Shown here in pieces: positions 11,071-23,847 of a DNA stretch of 64,000 nucleotides. A program made the position numbers and the translations under genes. This DNA comes from Theocolax elegans (taxonomy: Eukaryota > Arthropoda > Insecta > Hymenoptera > Cerocephalidae): positions 4,023,501 to 4,087,500 of the forward strand of contig CM047426.1 in the NCBI GenBank assembly GCA_026168455.1, given 5' to 3'. The notes below the pieces were generated by a model, which saw only the letters and a list, made by a program, of their open reading frames with translations, was not told the DNA's origin and did no database searches. Numbering within the stretch: the first letter of the stretch is position 1; each line of letters starts with the position of its first letter.

Positions 11071-12490
11071 CTTAGTAATTGCGTTGATCGATTTTTTTAT
11101 TGAATCAACTGATATTGATAGAGATCTTTTGGTCTATAAAAATCGCACGAGTCGTTAAAAAACTATGAATGTCAAGTAAGATCAATTAATATTTTTTTTT
11201 TTTAATTTTTACATCTGAAATTCATCTAGTTGTTTTAACGACAATAATTATACAACCGGTACTTTTACGTCACGATTGTAATTTTTTTGTATTACCAATA
11301 ACTGAAAGATTCAATGATTATAATTTTTATTAGGTCAATAGTAAAATATTTATTATAATAGTTGGAAAAAATTTATACCGAATACAAAATAAATAATAAA
11401 TAATATAAATGACAGTTAAATGTATATTGCGATCTAGCTATATTTATTAAAATAAAACACTTTGAGATAGGAACTGTTAAGCTAAAAATAAATTTCAATG
11501 CTAATTAATTTTTAATTAACAAAGATTTCACATTTTTTAAAAAATGCTAAATATTAAGTTAATGATAAATATTAAGTAATAATTTTTCCGAAATTATATT
11601 AAGTTATAAACGATTGAGATTTTTCGAATAGAGATCGATTTTATATTATATATACCTAATCTTTTAACAGTATCTGTGATTTTTTTCAGATTTTTAGGAT
11701 TATTAATATCCGAAATTCCTGTGTTTTGAAGGTAGGATCTGATCGATTCAATATTTGAAATTTAGATAAATATTAATAGTAATATTAATTTATTCATTAA
11801 ATAAATATTTTTATTAATTTAATAAATAAAGAAACTAATAATTTACCATACATAAAATGTCGTCTAATATAACAAAAAAATTTTTTTTTTTTTGGAAGAA
11901 AATTAAATATTTGACAAATTTATTATTTTATTTGTAACAATAACAAGGAAGTAATTTAAAATAAATTGTAACAAATATTACAATTTCTTCATTATTATGA
12001 ACTGAAAAAAATAATAAATATTAGTACTTATAATAGTAACATAAAATGTCTAGATTTAAAACAATTTGAGTAACATTCTGAATCGTGACTACTTCATCAT
12101 TACAAATAATTTTTATATATATCTTAAAATCATAATTTTCCTTTTTTAATTAATTCTAATTTTTTTTCTAGCTCTTTACTACATTTTTCTTTTATGTAAA
12201 ATTGTTACTTATCTTTACCTTTAAAAAATGTTTAAAGGTCAAAAAGTAATTATTCTAATTAAATAGTTAGTTGTTTACCATTTAAATATATTTTTTTCTT
12301 ATACTGTTATCTAAAAAAAATTATAACTTTTAACGAAAAACATATTTGTGAAATTAAAAAAAAAGACTATTATACTATTATAAGGTACTTGTCTTAACTC
12401 GAAGTAGTTGTTCAAATACATTTTTTTTAATTTCGCTACAAAGTTACTAATTCTTATTAAGCATTTATAAATGTTTGAATTTATAGTATT
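11071..12490. other. Gene-free AT-rich DNA
   Basis: Extremely AT-rich with A and T homopolymer runs (for example about 11,875-11,891). I see nothing with a recognisable boundary. Confidence 0.6.
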
Positions 12491-12660
12491 TTTTATTTAT
12501 TTATTTATTTATTAACTCCAGACATTACAATATTTTACAATAAAATATGTATCCTATAGAGGTGCACACTGCACCTGTACATAGGAGCCGGAGAACTTAA
12601 CACTATATCCTAATACTAAATTAACCTAATACTATATTTAAATAAGAGTTTTGCAACTTA
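12491..12660 (-). mobile_element. 3' end of a LINE, inverted
   Basis: On the minus strand the sequence ends in a TAAATAAATAAATAAATAAA tail (12,491-12,514 on plus). It is preceded by CTATAGGATACATATTTTAT and a short CCTGTACATAGGAG/CTCCTATGTACAGG-containing stretch. The element at 4780-6215 also carries CTATAGGATGTATATTAT shortly before its tail. This suggests a 5'-truncated insertion of a related LINE with only its 3' UTR left. Confidence 0.6.
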
Positions 12661-15600
12661 ATCAATATAACTAGTATACTGTTTAGTGCATCACTCTTTT
12701 ACATTTTTTTAAACACTTTAAATTTAAATTTAAATGCTCATGATTTTTTCAACTCAATGATTTTTTATTTAAGTATTTAAATAATTTTTAGAAGAAAAAG
12801 TACCTTCCGAAACGAAGTTTTAAGTTATCAGCCACGATTTTTCCTTCAAATATGTATAACTCCATATAATAATTATCTTTCATTCTTGAATTTCATTCAG
12901 ATTTTTAATTTTATCTTTTTACACTACGTTTCCGGAACGATAAAAGCCGCGATCAAACATGAGAATCCAAATGGTATATCTTATCCACGGAGTATGACAC
13001 GGCAAAAATATTCGACCCGGAAAAAAAAAAGAAATTTAAACAATTTTCTATCAATTTGCTCGAACGGAATTACATCTCGCATCATCTCACAAGAATTTTC
13101 GTGTATCGTGTTAATTTTTCTAATCGCCCCTCCACTCTTACGAAAAAAAAATAGAAAGGTATTAGTAAAAAAAAATGGGATATACGCGTGGCAAGGTTAA
13201 CGTCTCAGCGGTGTCTGAACGTGCGTCGTATATATATATATTTCGATTGACCCATGGTGTTTCGGCACGTAGACCGCACGCGGATCTTTATCAAATGTCG
13301 TATCTCCTTTTTATCCTGTTTCGGTGTATTCAAATATTCGTATAGAACTTTTTTTTCTCTCTTGGTGACGATTTCCGTAAAGTAAAAAAGTAGGTATGGT
13401 TGAAAAAGATTTTGTGTTGGAAATATTACCGTTTGATTTTGAATTTTGGTGGGACGGTATATGCAAAAAATAAAATTAAATATTTTGTATATTCTTATTT
13501 AATTTTTTATAGTAAGAACAAGTCGATGCTATTGATTACAATCCTACAGCTAATAAAAATAGTAATTAAAGGATTAATGAAATTTTAATAAATATTTAAA
13601 CCTAACCTCAAAATCAACATGTTTGACTAACATAAAACTGTATAATTGTCATCAGTATAAAAAAAATTCACATTTTTTATATTCATTACTTTACCTCGTC
13701 CTAATTCTTTAAATTACCAAAAAAAACGAATGTTTCTCATACTTAACACCTGAACGGGAACATTCTCATGGATTTTACAAAAAAAATTTTTTTTCTCGCA
13801 ACAACCCAATTAGTATTTAATACATACGCATAAATAATATTTCTTTACACCTGACACAAATAAATCAAAATAATTTTTCCTTCTCAACTCATATTTTTTT
13901 TCATAATAAACTGCATTATAAATGATCGATTGACATTATATAAATATAAAAAAAGTGCATAAGATTTAAAAATTAAAAATATTGAAGGAAAAAATGAAAC
14001 ATAAATTAAAAATATTTATTTGAGTGTTACAGTCCATTAACAATAAAAAATATAAAAAATATTGATTATAAATATATAATAAAATTAACTTATAAAAATA
14101 TAATAAAATTAACATATAAAAATATAATAAAATTAATAAAAACTTGTTATAGTCAACGAACTGTAACACCGAAATAATTATTTTTAATCTACATTAGTAC
14201 ACAGTCTTAATCAAGTATTAATTAATAATTCATACACACAAATACATCCAAAATTAAATATAAACAATAATAAACGTATCCCAAACTGACAAACAAAAAA
14301 AAACACAAATACACAAGACACACACCACATTCTTTCAACATATTTAACAGAAAAAATTTGCTTACTCATCACTACTTTATACATTACACAACTAAATCGA
14401 TAATTAATTAATTACGTAATATTAATAATTGTGAAATAAAATCAACAATCAAAAGTTTAAAATTTCGGAAAAAAAATTGCAACTAAGAAAATGTTGAATA
14501 ATATATTTTCATAAAAATTTTCCTCATTTTCGAACGAGAGAATCCAGATATATACGCACGTCCTCAAATTCGCTTCATTAGTTAATGACCGTGCGAGAGA
14601 GGTGTCACTGAACGACCCGAATGACGAACACGCGCAACCTGTTCCCAGAATCGTAATCGTGAAGAACGAAAACGAGTGAATTTCGTAATTGTTTAAAAGA
14701 AGAAAATTTTTTTATATTTTTAAGTCGAATCGAATATATAATATAATTTATATTTATATATAAATTTTAGTTATCCATTCGTTTTCCTCTTGTATATACT
14801 TCGATAACGTGGAATCAAGTTTTTCGGACTCTATGAAATATTTATATTTTACATTTTTTGAGCAACGAATAATTAATAATATGAAAAAAAATCGTATTTT
14901 TTAGAAAAAATGAAATTTTAATCGGGTTTGGTATAGAAACATTCTATGTGACTAGTTCAATGTAGACATTTTTAATGCTTATCTGACCAGACTAAAATTG
15001 TAGTACAGACTGTACACTAATTTGTTTATAATAATAATAATAATTTATAACGTCTGCACTAAAATTTGTGTATATATATATATATATTTTCTAAAGATGT
15101 AATAAAAATAGTACGCGTTAATTAATTAAACGAAATATAATATTTATTTCTCCTTGTCGAGAAGAACAAACGATGATGTATTTTAGAGAAAAAAAAAAGA
15201 TAATTTTTTTTCTATAGTGTATTAAATACGATACTCTGCGTTGATAAATGTTTCATTCGGAACGAGGATATTCATTCGCGTCAAGGATCGAAAAATGATA
15301 CTGGATATGTATATTATTTTTAAAAGTTCGAAACTCATTTAAATATCGATGTAAATACATTGATTTTTCCGAGACAATTTAAAGAAAATTTTTTATATCA
15401 AACAATATATATTATTTTCCTTAAAAACGTGATTTATCACACACGGACGACTGCATCGTCGAAAAAAAAAAACAAATCGTTCATAAATATTCAGGATGAA
15501 TTTTGTATTTTTAGAGAACGAAAAAAAAGGAAACAATTTTTCCTCGTGATACTTCTAAATGTGGAGAAGTAAATGTATATATATACACACTAGAGAAGAA

Positions 15601-16655
15601 AAAAAAATTGTATAGAGTCTAGACATTTTTATAATCGGTCTAAAAATATATACACTCGATACAAGAAATGTAACGGGACCTTATATATATTTTTTTTTAA
15701 GGTGACGCGTTTCAGTCCAATTTTGTTAAAAGTTATTTTATTTTTGTTGTAAAGACTTAGAAAAGAATAAATAAATAAAATTTTAGAGAGAAAATGAACA
15801 AATCTTTCACGGTGAACGATTTCGCATATCGGATTGTATGTGAAAAATATTTTTACTATTTATTTCTATATTCGGATTTATATTTTGTGTTATTGTGTAG
15901 TTTCGGAAGGATTATTAATTGTTAAAATTATTATGCGATTGTTAATTGAAAAGTTGTTAAAGATAATCGATTATTTTTGTACTATCTTTTTTTTTAATCG
16001 AAACGCTGTATATCTTGTTTCCTAAACAAATTAAATGTTATAGCATTATTTTATAAATGAATAACAGATAACGTGTCTCTTTTTTTAAGTATTTAAAATA
16101 TTATCTATATCTTTTTCTTAATATTTTTGCGCATTATCTAATGAGTCAATGTCATTTTTAAAATAATTTAACATTTTTTTTAAATAACCGAATAACTAGA
16201 TATGTAACATATTAACCACTAAGTACTTCTTTTTTTTAAATTTGTAATCTTACTGTCTTTAAGTTTTATTTGTTAAACCAATTTGTGTAAATGTTTGTCA
16301 TCAATTTCGAATTATTAAGTGTGATATAGTGAATAAATGTAACTCTGAGTTTTTTTTTAAATTTTTATTTTTAACATATTTTGTTATAAAATCCATCTTC
16401 TTTCGACCAATGTTTTAAGTAATTAAAATATCAAATGTCATTTTTTGGCAGGAATGGAAATGATTTTTTAAATACAAATTTACCATTTTTTAAGAATCGA
16501 CATAATATGGCTAATTATAATCCATAAATAAATCTAGTCTTAGCCTCAAAATATTAACAAATGTTAATATTTTAATACTGTCAGATATAGTATACGTTAA
16601 ATACAATTTTCTAAAAAATAAAATACTATAAATATCATTTTAATTTTGAACACAA
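12661..16655. other. Gene-free AT-rich DNA with two CpG-bearing pockets
   Basis: Two pockets are less AT-rich: 12,930-13,350 (contains GTCTCAGCGGTGTCTGAACG and a short TA microsatellite) and 14,530-14,690 (contains GACCGTGCGAGAGAGGTGTC). Either could be a conserved regulatory element or a non-coding exon. I see no consensus donor or acceptor pair that would define an exon. Open frames at 12,886-13,200 and 15,360-15,572 lack domain or splice support. A (TA)n run lies at about 15,070. Confidence 0.4.
14066..14140. repeat. 24 bp tandem repeat, about three copies
   Basis: Head-to-tail copies of an AT-only unit containing AAAATATAATAAAATTAAC are separated by small variations. It is local low-complexity expansion. 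Confidence 0.7.
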
Positions 16656-16659
16656 ATTC

Positions 16660-17800
16660 CGAAGTAATTTACTTTGTAAACAAATAATACACTAACAAGG
16701 AGAGACCACACCCTCTGGGATACGGATCCTTACCAAACCCTAGAATATAATTTCTACTATAAAAATATGAAGAAAGCCGGAGTTTTAGAGTCCAGTGCCC
16801 TTTTTTACGATAGGTATGAGCAAATGACGAAAAATCTCGATGAAAAAATCCATGGCTTAAAAGCAAGTAAAGATATAAATTCAAACCAAATTTTGAAAGA
16901 AAACTGAGGTTGAAATATGTTTCGAAAAAAATAAGCTCAAATATCTTAATTTGGTAAAAGTTATGGAAGAAATAAGAAGTAGACGAAATTTTATCGAAAG
17001 TTTAGCATTACAATTTCATGATTTCTTTAGGCCGAAATTTCGTCTAATTCTTATTTCTTCCATATCTTTAGACCAAATCAAGATATTTGACCTTCTGTTC
17101 TTCAGAACATATCTACTCAATCTCAGTTTTCTCTTAAAATTTGGATTGAATGTACATCTTTAATTGTTTCTGAGTTGTAGGCAATCAAAGTCAAGGATTT
17201 TTCGGCGAGATTGTTCGTTATCTGCTTATATCTATCGTAAAAAAGGACATTGAACTCTAAAAGTCCGGCTTTCTTCATATTTTCATAGTAGAAATCATAT
17301 CCTAGAGTTTGGTAAGGATCCGCTTCCCAGAGGGTGTGGCCTCTACTTGTATTATTATTTTTTATAGAAATATAACACTAACAATATTTTTATAAACACA
17401 TGAATACTGAAATCATTTCTTAAACAAATAATAACATTTTCAAACACAGAGAACAGTAAATAGAATTTTATAAACAAATGTAACACTAAATGTATTTTTG
17501 TAAACAAATGAAACACTAAATATCATTTTTTTTTAAATATTGGAATAATTCATTTTTTAAACAATATTTCATCTGATAATACATTCTTTGAAAAATTAAA
17601 CACTAAGTATTATTTTTTATAAAGGTAGAATATTAAGTATCATTATCGAAATAATAAACCTTAAAAAATTTTTATTTTTTATACCAATATAACACTAAAT
17701 ATCATTTCTTAAACAAATAAAACACAAAATAACATTTATAAACAAGGAAAACACTAAATAAACTTTTGTAAACAAATTAATGAACAAAAAATGATTAAAT
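16660..17800. repeat. Degenerate minisatellite around AAACAAATxxAACACTAAAT
   Basis: Imperfect units with the core AAACAAATRAAACACTAAAT followed by a T-rich spacer recur about every 35-40 bp from 17,370 to 17,790. A last unit lies on the left at 16,675-16,696 (GTAAACAAATAATACACTAA). The foldback element at 16,697-17,349 has therefore inserted into this pre-existing array and split it. Confidence 0.65.
16697..17349. mobile_element. Foldback element, arms about 300 bp (type specimen of the GGATCCTTACC family)
   Basis: The left arm starts AAGGAGAGACCACACCCTCT and the right arm ends AGAGGGTGTGGCCTCTACTT. Both contain the pair GGATCCTTACCAAAC / GTTTGGTAAGGATCC, and a TTCTACTATRAAAATATGAA segment with its complement. 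Towards the centre come AGTTATGGAAGAAATAAGAA and TTCTTATTTCTTCCATATCT. The arms are 16,697-16,993 and about 17,032-17,349, with a loop of about 40 bp. Related copies lie at 26,211 (complete), 50,080 (right end deleted) and 37,007 (left arm only). The element has no transposase. Confidence 0.85.
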
Positions 17801-19554
17801 AATCAATATATTTGTTTATAAAATAACTACATCTCCATTCCTCTCAAATCTACAAGAACCAAAAAAAAATCGACTCCCATTTCCACATATATTCTCAATG
17901 AATAATAACTCTTCGTGCAATCCACTCAGTGTCTTTTAAAATTCAAGTAAAAAAAATAAAATTAATAAAAACCTCGACGAGCAATCATAAATCGAAAAAG
18001 ATTAATCAAGCTATATCTGTAATATAAATACACACACGCGGCATATCCGAAAAGGAGTCGGAGAATTAATAGGAAGTCGGAGACAACGAAAAAGTTCATC
18101 GCAGCTTCCGAACCCTCGGCTTCGATTCTCAATGTATATAGTAGAACCAAAGAAAATCGGGGGTGGAAACTCAAGAGAGAAAGTGGGAATGTGTGTGCGT
18201 TGCCCTTTTCTCGAAGAAAATATCGATTTATACTCTATACGGAACGGGAGGAGGGTATATATATTGTTTGTGCGCGGTGAAAGCGTCTCGTATAATCTTA
18301 CCGCATAGAGACAGAGAGAAAGAGAGAGAGAGATTGGTATAGAGAACTGTGTGACGATAATGTAATGATAAGTTACGTTTTTTTTTCTTTTTTAATTTTT
18401 TGAGGGGGATGTATAGACTTGTAAGTGCATAGGATGTAATATAAACTTTTCTTAACGTGTAAAAAATTTTTTTATTTAGAATCTTTCAGTAGAAATTGGG
18501 GATTATTGGCTTTGATCAAAACTGTATTTTGGACTATAATTATAAGGATTATATATTGGATAGATTAAAAAAGGGTTTTAAATTCCTTTGATATTTCTAC
18601 TAAGAATTGATTCATAATATTTTTTTTAAATTATTTGTTAAGATAGTTTTGTAAAACGATATTTGAAAATTTGTTTTTTTTATATTATCTTACTTAGTAG
18701 AAAATGAAGAATATCAGAGTTATTCGAAACTATTTTAGATGTTATTTACGGATTTTTTAGTGTTATTCGTAGTTTTTGAATGATATTTTTACTAGAGACT
18801 CAAACATATAAAATTTCATTTTTTTTTTAATTTTTCGATCTTGAAGATAGATTCATAATTGTAGCAATTAGGAATTTTCAATGATATGTAGCAATAAGAA
18901 CAAAGATATTGCGTAATATTCAGAAAAATATTTATATACATGTTTATAATATACAAGAATATTAAAATATTTTTTTTTTAAAAATAATTAATTTTTTTCA
19001 TCACTAAATACGAAAATATAATATAAGTTTGCGTTTTTTCTTTATTTTTTTTTTAAAATTTTTTGACATTACTATTATTAGAATTATTTAATGCTATTAT
19101 TAATAATATATAATGAAAGATACATCTCTATGTTAACATTAAAATAAAGAGAATTCAAAAAGTATATTAACATATTTTATAAATCCTAATAATCTTTCTT
19201 TTAGTCCAGAGAATTTGTAAATATAAAATAATTTAAAAAACATTTCTACCAGGTACATTTTATAATCATAGAGTTTTAAAAAGTAGCTGGAAAGAGCGAG
19301 ATTAAAGACACACGTAAATAAAAATTTTTTCTTTTCTTAAAAAAAAATTATTTTAATAAAAAATTAATAATATATTTTACATTATTAGATTAATTGTATT
19401 ATTTATAATATTAAAATATCTAAATATTTTAATAAAATGCAAAATACGATATATAATAAAATACGTTTAGAATCTTTTAATTGCGTCTAAAATTAAAATA
19501 ACTTGACTATAACTATTACAATTCATCGTTAACATTTTGTATGTAATTTAATTA
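17801..19554. other. Gene-free DNA with a GA-repeat-bearing, less AT-rich patch
   Basis: The patch at 17,990-18,360 has more CpG than its surroundings (CTTCCGAACCCTCGGCTTCG) and ends in a GAGA tract (18,308-18,333). It may be a regulatory or first-exon relic, but no splice donor or open frame confirms that. The rest is AT-rich with homopolymer runs. Confidence 0.4.
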
Positions 19555-20290
19555 ACAACATTCATCGACATCCACAAAATTAAATTTTCAGTGTCATCTT
19601 CCTCAGTCATCCACATAATTTCAATAATTATATCCGTACTCTATATAATTTAATAAGCAACACTCCTAACTCATCCACATATTTCAATCTTCATTATCAA
19701 CATTTCTGACATATCCACATAATTTAATTTTCATTATCGACATTTTTGACACATCCTTATAATTAATTTTCATTAACAGCGTTTCCGACACATCCACATA
19801 ATTTCAATAATTATTACCGTACTCTATAGAATTTAATTATTAACACTCCTAACTCATCCACATACTTCAATTTTCATTATCAACATTTCTGACACATCCA
19901 TACAATTTAATTTTGATTATCGACATATTTGACACATCCACATAACGTTTATAATTATATTAACACTCCCCTGGTAGAAAACAGCGCAGATTCTGACCAG
20001 AATTTCTGGTCAACACATGTTAAATTGGTGTATATCTAGAAATTCTGCAAATTTTCTGAAAAATATTTCTAACAATATCTTATTTTCAAAAATTTTTACC
20101 AGAAATTCTGACCAGAAATAGGCTCAATTTTCTACCAGGGTCCCTCAAACATCCACATTTTTTAATTTTATTCTTAACAATCCCTGCACTTTCAAATTAT
20201 TTCCATAATTATGTTCCCATTCTTCATTTAATTTAATTATCAAGATTCCTCACGCATCCACATAATTTGTTGAACACTCAACCTCTATAT
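19555..20290. repeat. Degenerate tandem repeat with CATCCACATAATTT core
   Basis: Units of about 45-55 bp each contain ACATCCACATAATTTAATTT followed by CATTATCRACATTTCTGAC. Many imperfect copies run from about 19,560 to 19,966 and resume at 20,148-20,275. They are interrupted by the TIR element at 19,969-20,140. Confidence 0.7.
19969..20140. mobile_element. 172 bp MITE with CCCTGGTAGAAAA ends
   Basis: The left end CCCTGGTAGAAAA and right end TTTTCTACCAGGG are exact inverted repeats. Inside them are complementary subterminal blocks built on GATTCTGACCAGAA and TTCTGGTCA. The element splits a degenerate minisatellite. A target duplication could not be fixed because the flanks are themselves repetitive. 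It is a non-autonomous DNA element, superfamily not assigned. Confidence 0.8.
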
Positions 20291-21029
20291 ATCAAGACGC
20301 ATACGCGTCGAAATGCGGAGCAAATGAAACACGAATTTTCTATATATAAAACGTATTTTTTTCTTCACCCCGCGGAAAAAAAGGGGATGAGGTTGGAGAT
20401 CCTGGATTACGTGATATGCCTGCACATCAGCTCGATTTTATAGCGCGCGAACGAACCATCCACCTCCCTTTATATATATACACACCCTCATGAGATTTTT
20501 ATGCAGAATCTTATGTGCGATCTTGTCCTCCTCCTGTCACCTAAACGCGATTTCGATCATCAATTTCGTTTTGCGTCACTCTCTTTCTTTCTCTCTCTCT
20601 TTTTTTTTATTATTATTCGATTCGCGTTGTTTCCAGTTTCAATTACTGTAGATACATATATTTGTGGAGATTAATAGTAGGCGAAGGACTTCATTTTTTT
20701 TCTTGTGCTATGTAAATATTTTATAATGCTACGCTATTCTAGATCGTAAACTGTAAAAATTGTATATTCTGTAATTCACGGTATCTTAAGATTAAGAAAA
20801 TGAACGTAATAATTTTAAAAAATATAAAGTTTCTTCGAACTTTTTCGACATTTTAATTTTTTAATCATTATTATTATTAGGTTATTGGTTTTGATTAAAA
20901 TTATTGTTATATAAAATAATGTAGAGTGAAAATTAGTAAAAACTTTTGGGTGTGGCGGATGATGAATTAGTGCGACGTACTTTTCAATACGAATTGAAGT
21001 CAAAATTACTGTCTGAAAAATCGGTAACT
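20291..21029. other. Gene-free DNA with a CpG-bearing patch
   Basis: The region 20,290-20,640 is less AT-rich (AAGACGCATACGCGTCGAAA; a pyrimidine tract TCTCTTTCTTTCTCTCTCTC at about 20,579). It resembles a regulatory island. No gene structure is visible. Confidence 0.35.
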
Positions 21030-21255
21030 TTACACATTTGAAAAGTTAAAATGTAATAGGATTGCTCTTTTCAAAAGTGTAAAATGTAAGAATGCACTTT
21101 TCAAAAGTTTAAAATTAAGAATTACACTTTTCAGAAATGTAAAATCTAAAGGATTGCACTTTTTAAAAATGTAAAATACGAGGATTGCACTTTTACTAAA
21201 AAATAAAGTGTAAGGATTGTACTTTTCTAAAAAAGTAAAGTGTACGAATGGTATA
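21030..21255. repeat. Minisatellite, about six units of 35-38 bp
   Basis: Each unit reads approximately GGATTGCACTTTTCAAAAGT followed by GTAAAATGTAA, with point changes and small indels between units. It holds a 79-codon minus-strand open frame that merely repeats Phe/Leu/Lys strings, so it is not a gene. Confidence 0.8.
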
Positions 21256-22195
21256 TATAAAATTCTCATATAAAACTTGTATTCGCATTTTACTCTTCAT
21301 CCTATAAGATAAGAAGTGAGTGTAAGATTGTCAATTTACACATGCTCTTCGTCAGTAAGAAACTTTTTTATCCATATCACAAATATTATAAACAAACCAT
21401 AAATTTTATACAATCGTTGAACATTAAATTAATTAAAATAGAGTTAATTAAAAAAAGAAGTTTACAGTCGTTATATAAATACTGTTTTCCTTTTAAAATT
21501 AACTCGAATCATATATATATATATTTCACGCCATTTCACGTCAACTGGTTAGATCAAAATTTTAAAATGCACCAAATTAAAAAAAATTATCGAAAATTTA
21601 AACGGAATTTAACATGTATATTTTTGAAAATTTTTGGTAGTTTTTTAAAATACTATAACGTTTAACAGGCTTCCTGGCCATTTACAAGCTTTAGACCATT
21701 AAAAAGGTATATTTTAAACATCAATGTTGACTTGTAATATATGAATCATTGGCCTTTGAGATTAAAAATTCTATCCCGAAAGGATAACTTATGGAGAATA
21801 CCAACAACCAATGTTACATATAATGTTATATATCGGGTGTCCACAAAGTAACGAAACACCTAAAAATTAATTTAAAATTCTTAAAGTCTATCGTTACTTT
21901 TTAAACACCTTGTAGTAAAAGTTTATAAATTTTGAGATAAGTAGCTGTAAAGTCAGCTATTGTTGAAGAAAGCGTGAAAAAACTAACTTTTTGAGACTAG
22001 AATAACTTTTAAACAAATTATTTTTAGCACCTGAAAATTTTATACTTTAATAAATTTTATACTGCAAATATACTTCTTTATACAAATGGATGAATAAATA
22101 AAAATATAAAAAGTAATAATTATATTAATAAATATATTATTAATAAAAGAATAAGTAGAAATCATTTGCTTTTATAAAATGTAGTTTAATTGTAA
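21256..22195. other. Gene-free AT-rich DNA
   Basis: A 107-codon open frame at 21,342-21,665 (+) encodes a Lys/Phe/Tyr/Ile-rich string without signal peptide, domain or splice support. I regard it as chance. Nothing else is recognised. Confidence 0.5.
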
Positions 22196-22198
22196 TGA

Positions 22199-22556
22199 AA
22201 TTCAAATTTCCCGCGCCTGTAGATTATTCATTCATTGCTATTAAAAAGGCATAAACAATGTAAATTTAATAACTATATATTAATCATATTTATAAACAAA
22301 AGTATGATTAGGAATTGATTGCAGTTAAATTGCATAATTCGATCAATTTACATTAAAAAGACGTATATTCAAATTTCCCGCTCTTTTTCGTTATTCTCTT
22401 TTTCATTATAATAACAAAAAAAACGCTATAAAATATAAAAATTAGTAATTATATTAATTAATACAGATTATAAACAAAAGTAGTAATAAAAATGAATTGT
22501 TTCGTTTTTATTATAATATCGTTCTATGAATCCGTATATATTCAAATTTTCCGCGA
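22199..22556 (+). repeat. Units of about 168 bp marked by ATTCAAATTTCCCGCG, three boxes
   Basis: The box ATTCAAATTTCCCGCG (or one- to two-base variants) occurs at 22,200-22,215, 22,367-22,382 and 22,540-22,555, spaced 167 and 173 bp. The sequence between boxes is AT-rich and conserved only loosely (recurring ATAAACAAAAGTA and AATAACAA/ATAATAACAAA motifs). The same box with the same spacing recurs at 31,300-31,815, mostly inverted. TTTCCCGC matches the published E2F consensus TTTSSCGC, which may be coincidence. Confidence 0.7.
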
Positions 22557-22808
22557 TTTCGAATTTTTTTTATTGTAATAAAAAAGTAAATACATATATT
22601 TTCGTCCAAAACAATGACCCTTAATAATTATTAATCATTCGTTAATTATGTAAACTAACCGTTCTCGGCGTAACCTAACCTACAAATATTTAATCCAGAA
22701 ATTAAATAAAGACGAATACATTATTCAGAAACTATTTTTCTTCATTTTTGTTGATACAACCAATTTATCCATATTTTCAACATTGTTAATATACAAAGGT
22801 AATAAAAA

Positions 22809-23847
22809 TTAAAAAAAAATTTGAATATTTTCTATCCGTACATACACCTTCCACAAAACTCCCCTCGTTCACAAATTTATCATCGTATTTTTATCCGTTT
22901 ACTCATCGATCCGTCGTAAACGAAAATTAAATTCACACTACCGTTCTCGATCTTATCAAAAATTATGTGTATATTTAACATATTTTAAAGGTATACAACA
23001 CCCACCCTATACACACACTTTGCATTAGAAAGATGATATACTGCACATAAAATTACCGATACTATCTATACAAATACCCTTATATTAAAAAAAAAAATTA
23101 AAGGGGATGATGATAGATATAAATACACAGTTTTTGTATATCATTTACTCCTTCGAATTCGAATAATTACTTGTCCACACGGAAATGTGTGTGATTAAAA
23201 ATAAAAAAAAAGAAATAGAATATTAATCGTTGGTGATCTTGTACAAATAAAATTTGAGTATACGTAGGCGCCCCCTTCGAGTTTATCACGTATTACAATG
23301 TATATCTCAATCCGTATATAGTGAGATTATTCCAATGTCGAATACATTACGATTTCCTCTATTTCCGATGGACGGAAATAGAAAATTGACGAGTTATCCG
23401 GCCACCTGATTAATAATAATAATGTAACCCAGCGGCGGCGGCGAAATACACTCGGATTTACATGCTGGTTGATGAATTTCGGATATTTTTTGGATTGTTG
23501 AGAGGGAGAGAGAAAAAATTAAAAATTTAATTATAGTTGTATTTTTTTTTTAATAAAAGTTTTGAGTTTTTAGTGAGTCAGCGGTTTTTGGCATATGTTC
23601 AAGTGTCCAAGCGTATTAATTTATTATTAATCCAGAGTAATGTGAATATTTTTATTTATGGATGAAAATTTATTTTAAAACTAATTGTTAACTTGTAATT
23701 AAATAACTAAATAAGTAATAAATAAATAAAATAAACAATAATTTATTTTAGGTTATGACAATACAGATAATTTTATTCTTTACTCGCGACTGAATACATC
23801 TCCCGTATTTTAAATAACATTAAAATAAGTAAATTTTATGAAATAAA
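22809..23847. repeat. 1.04 kb tandem duplication, copy 1
   Basis: This is a direct repeat of the next 1.04 kb with an offset of 1,039 bp and only scattered substitutions and short indels (for example GATGATAGATA versus GATGATCGATA; AATAATGTAACCCAG versus AATAATAATACCCAG). It contains a less AT-rich block with GTAGGCGCCCCCTTCGAG and a GGCGGCGGCG run. No open frame of note. Confidence 0.95.
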
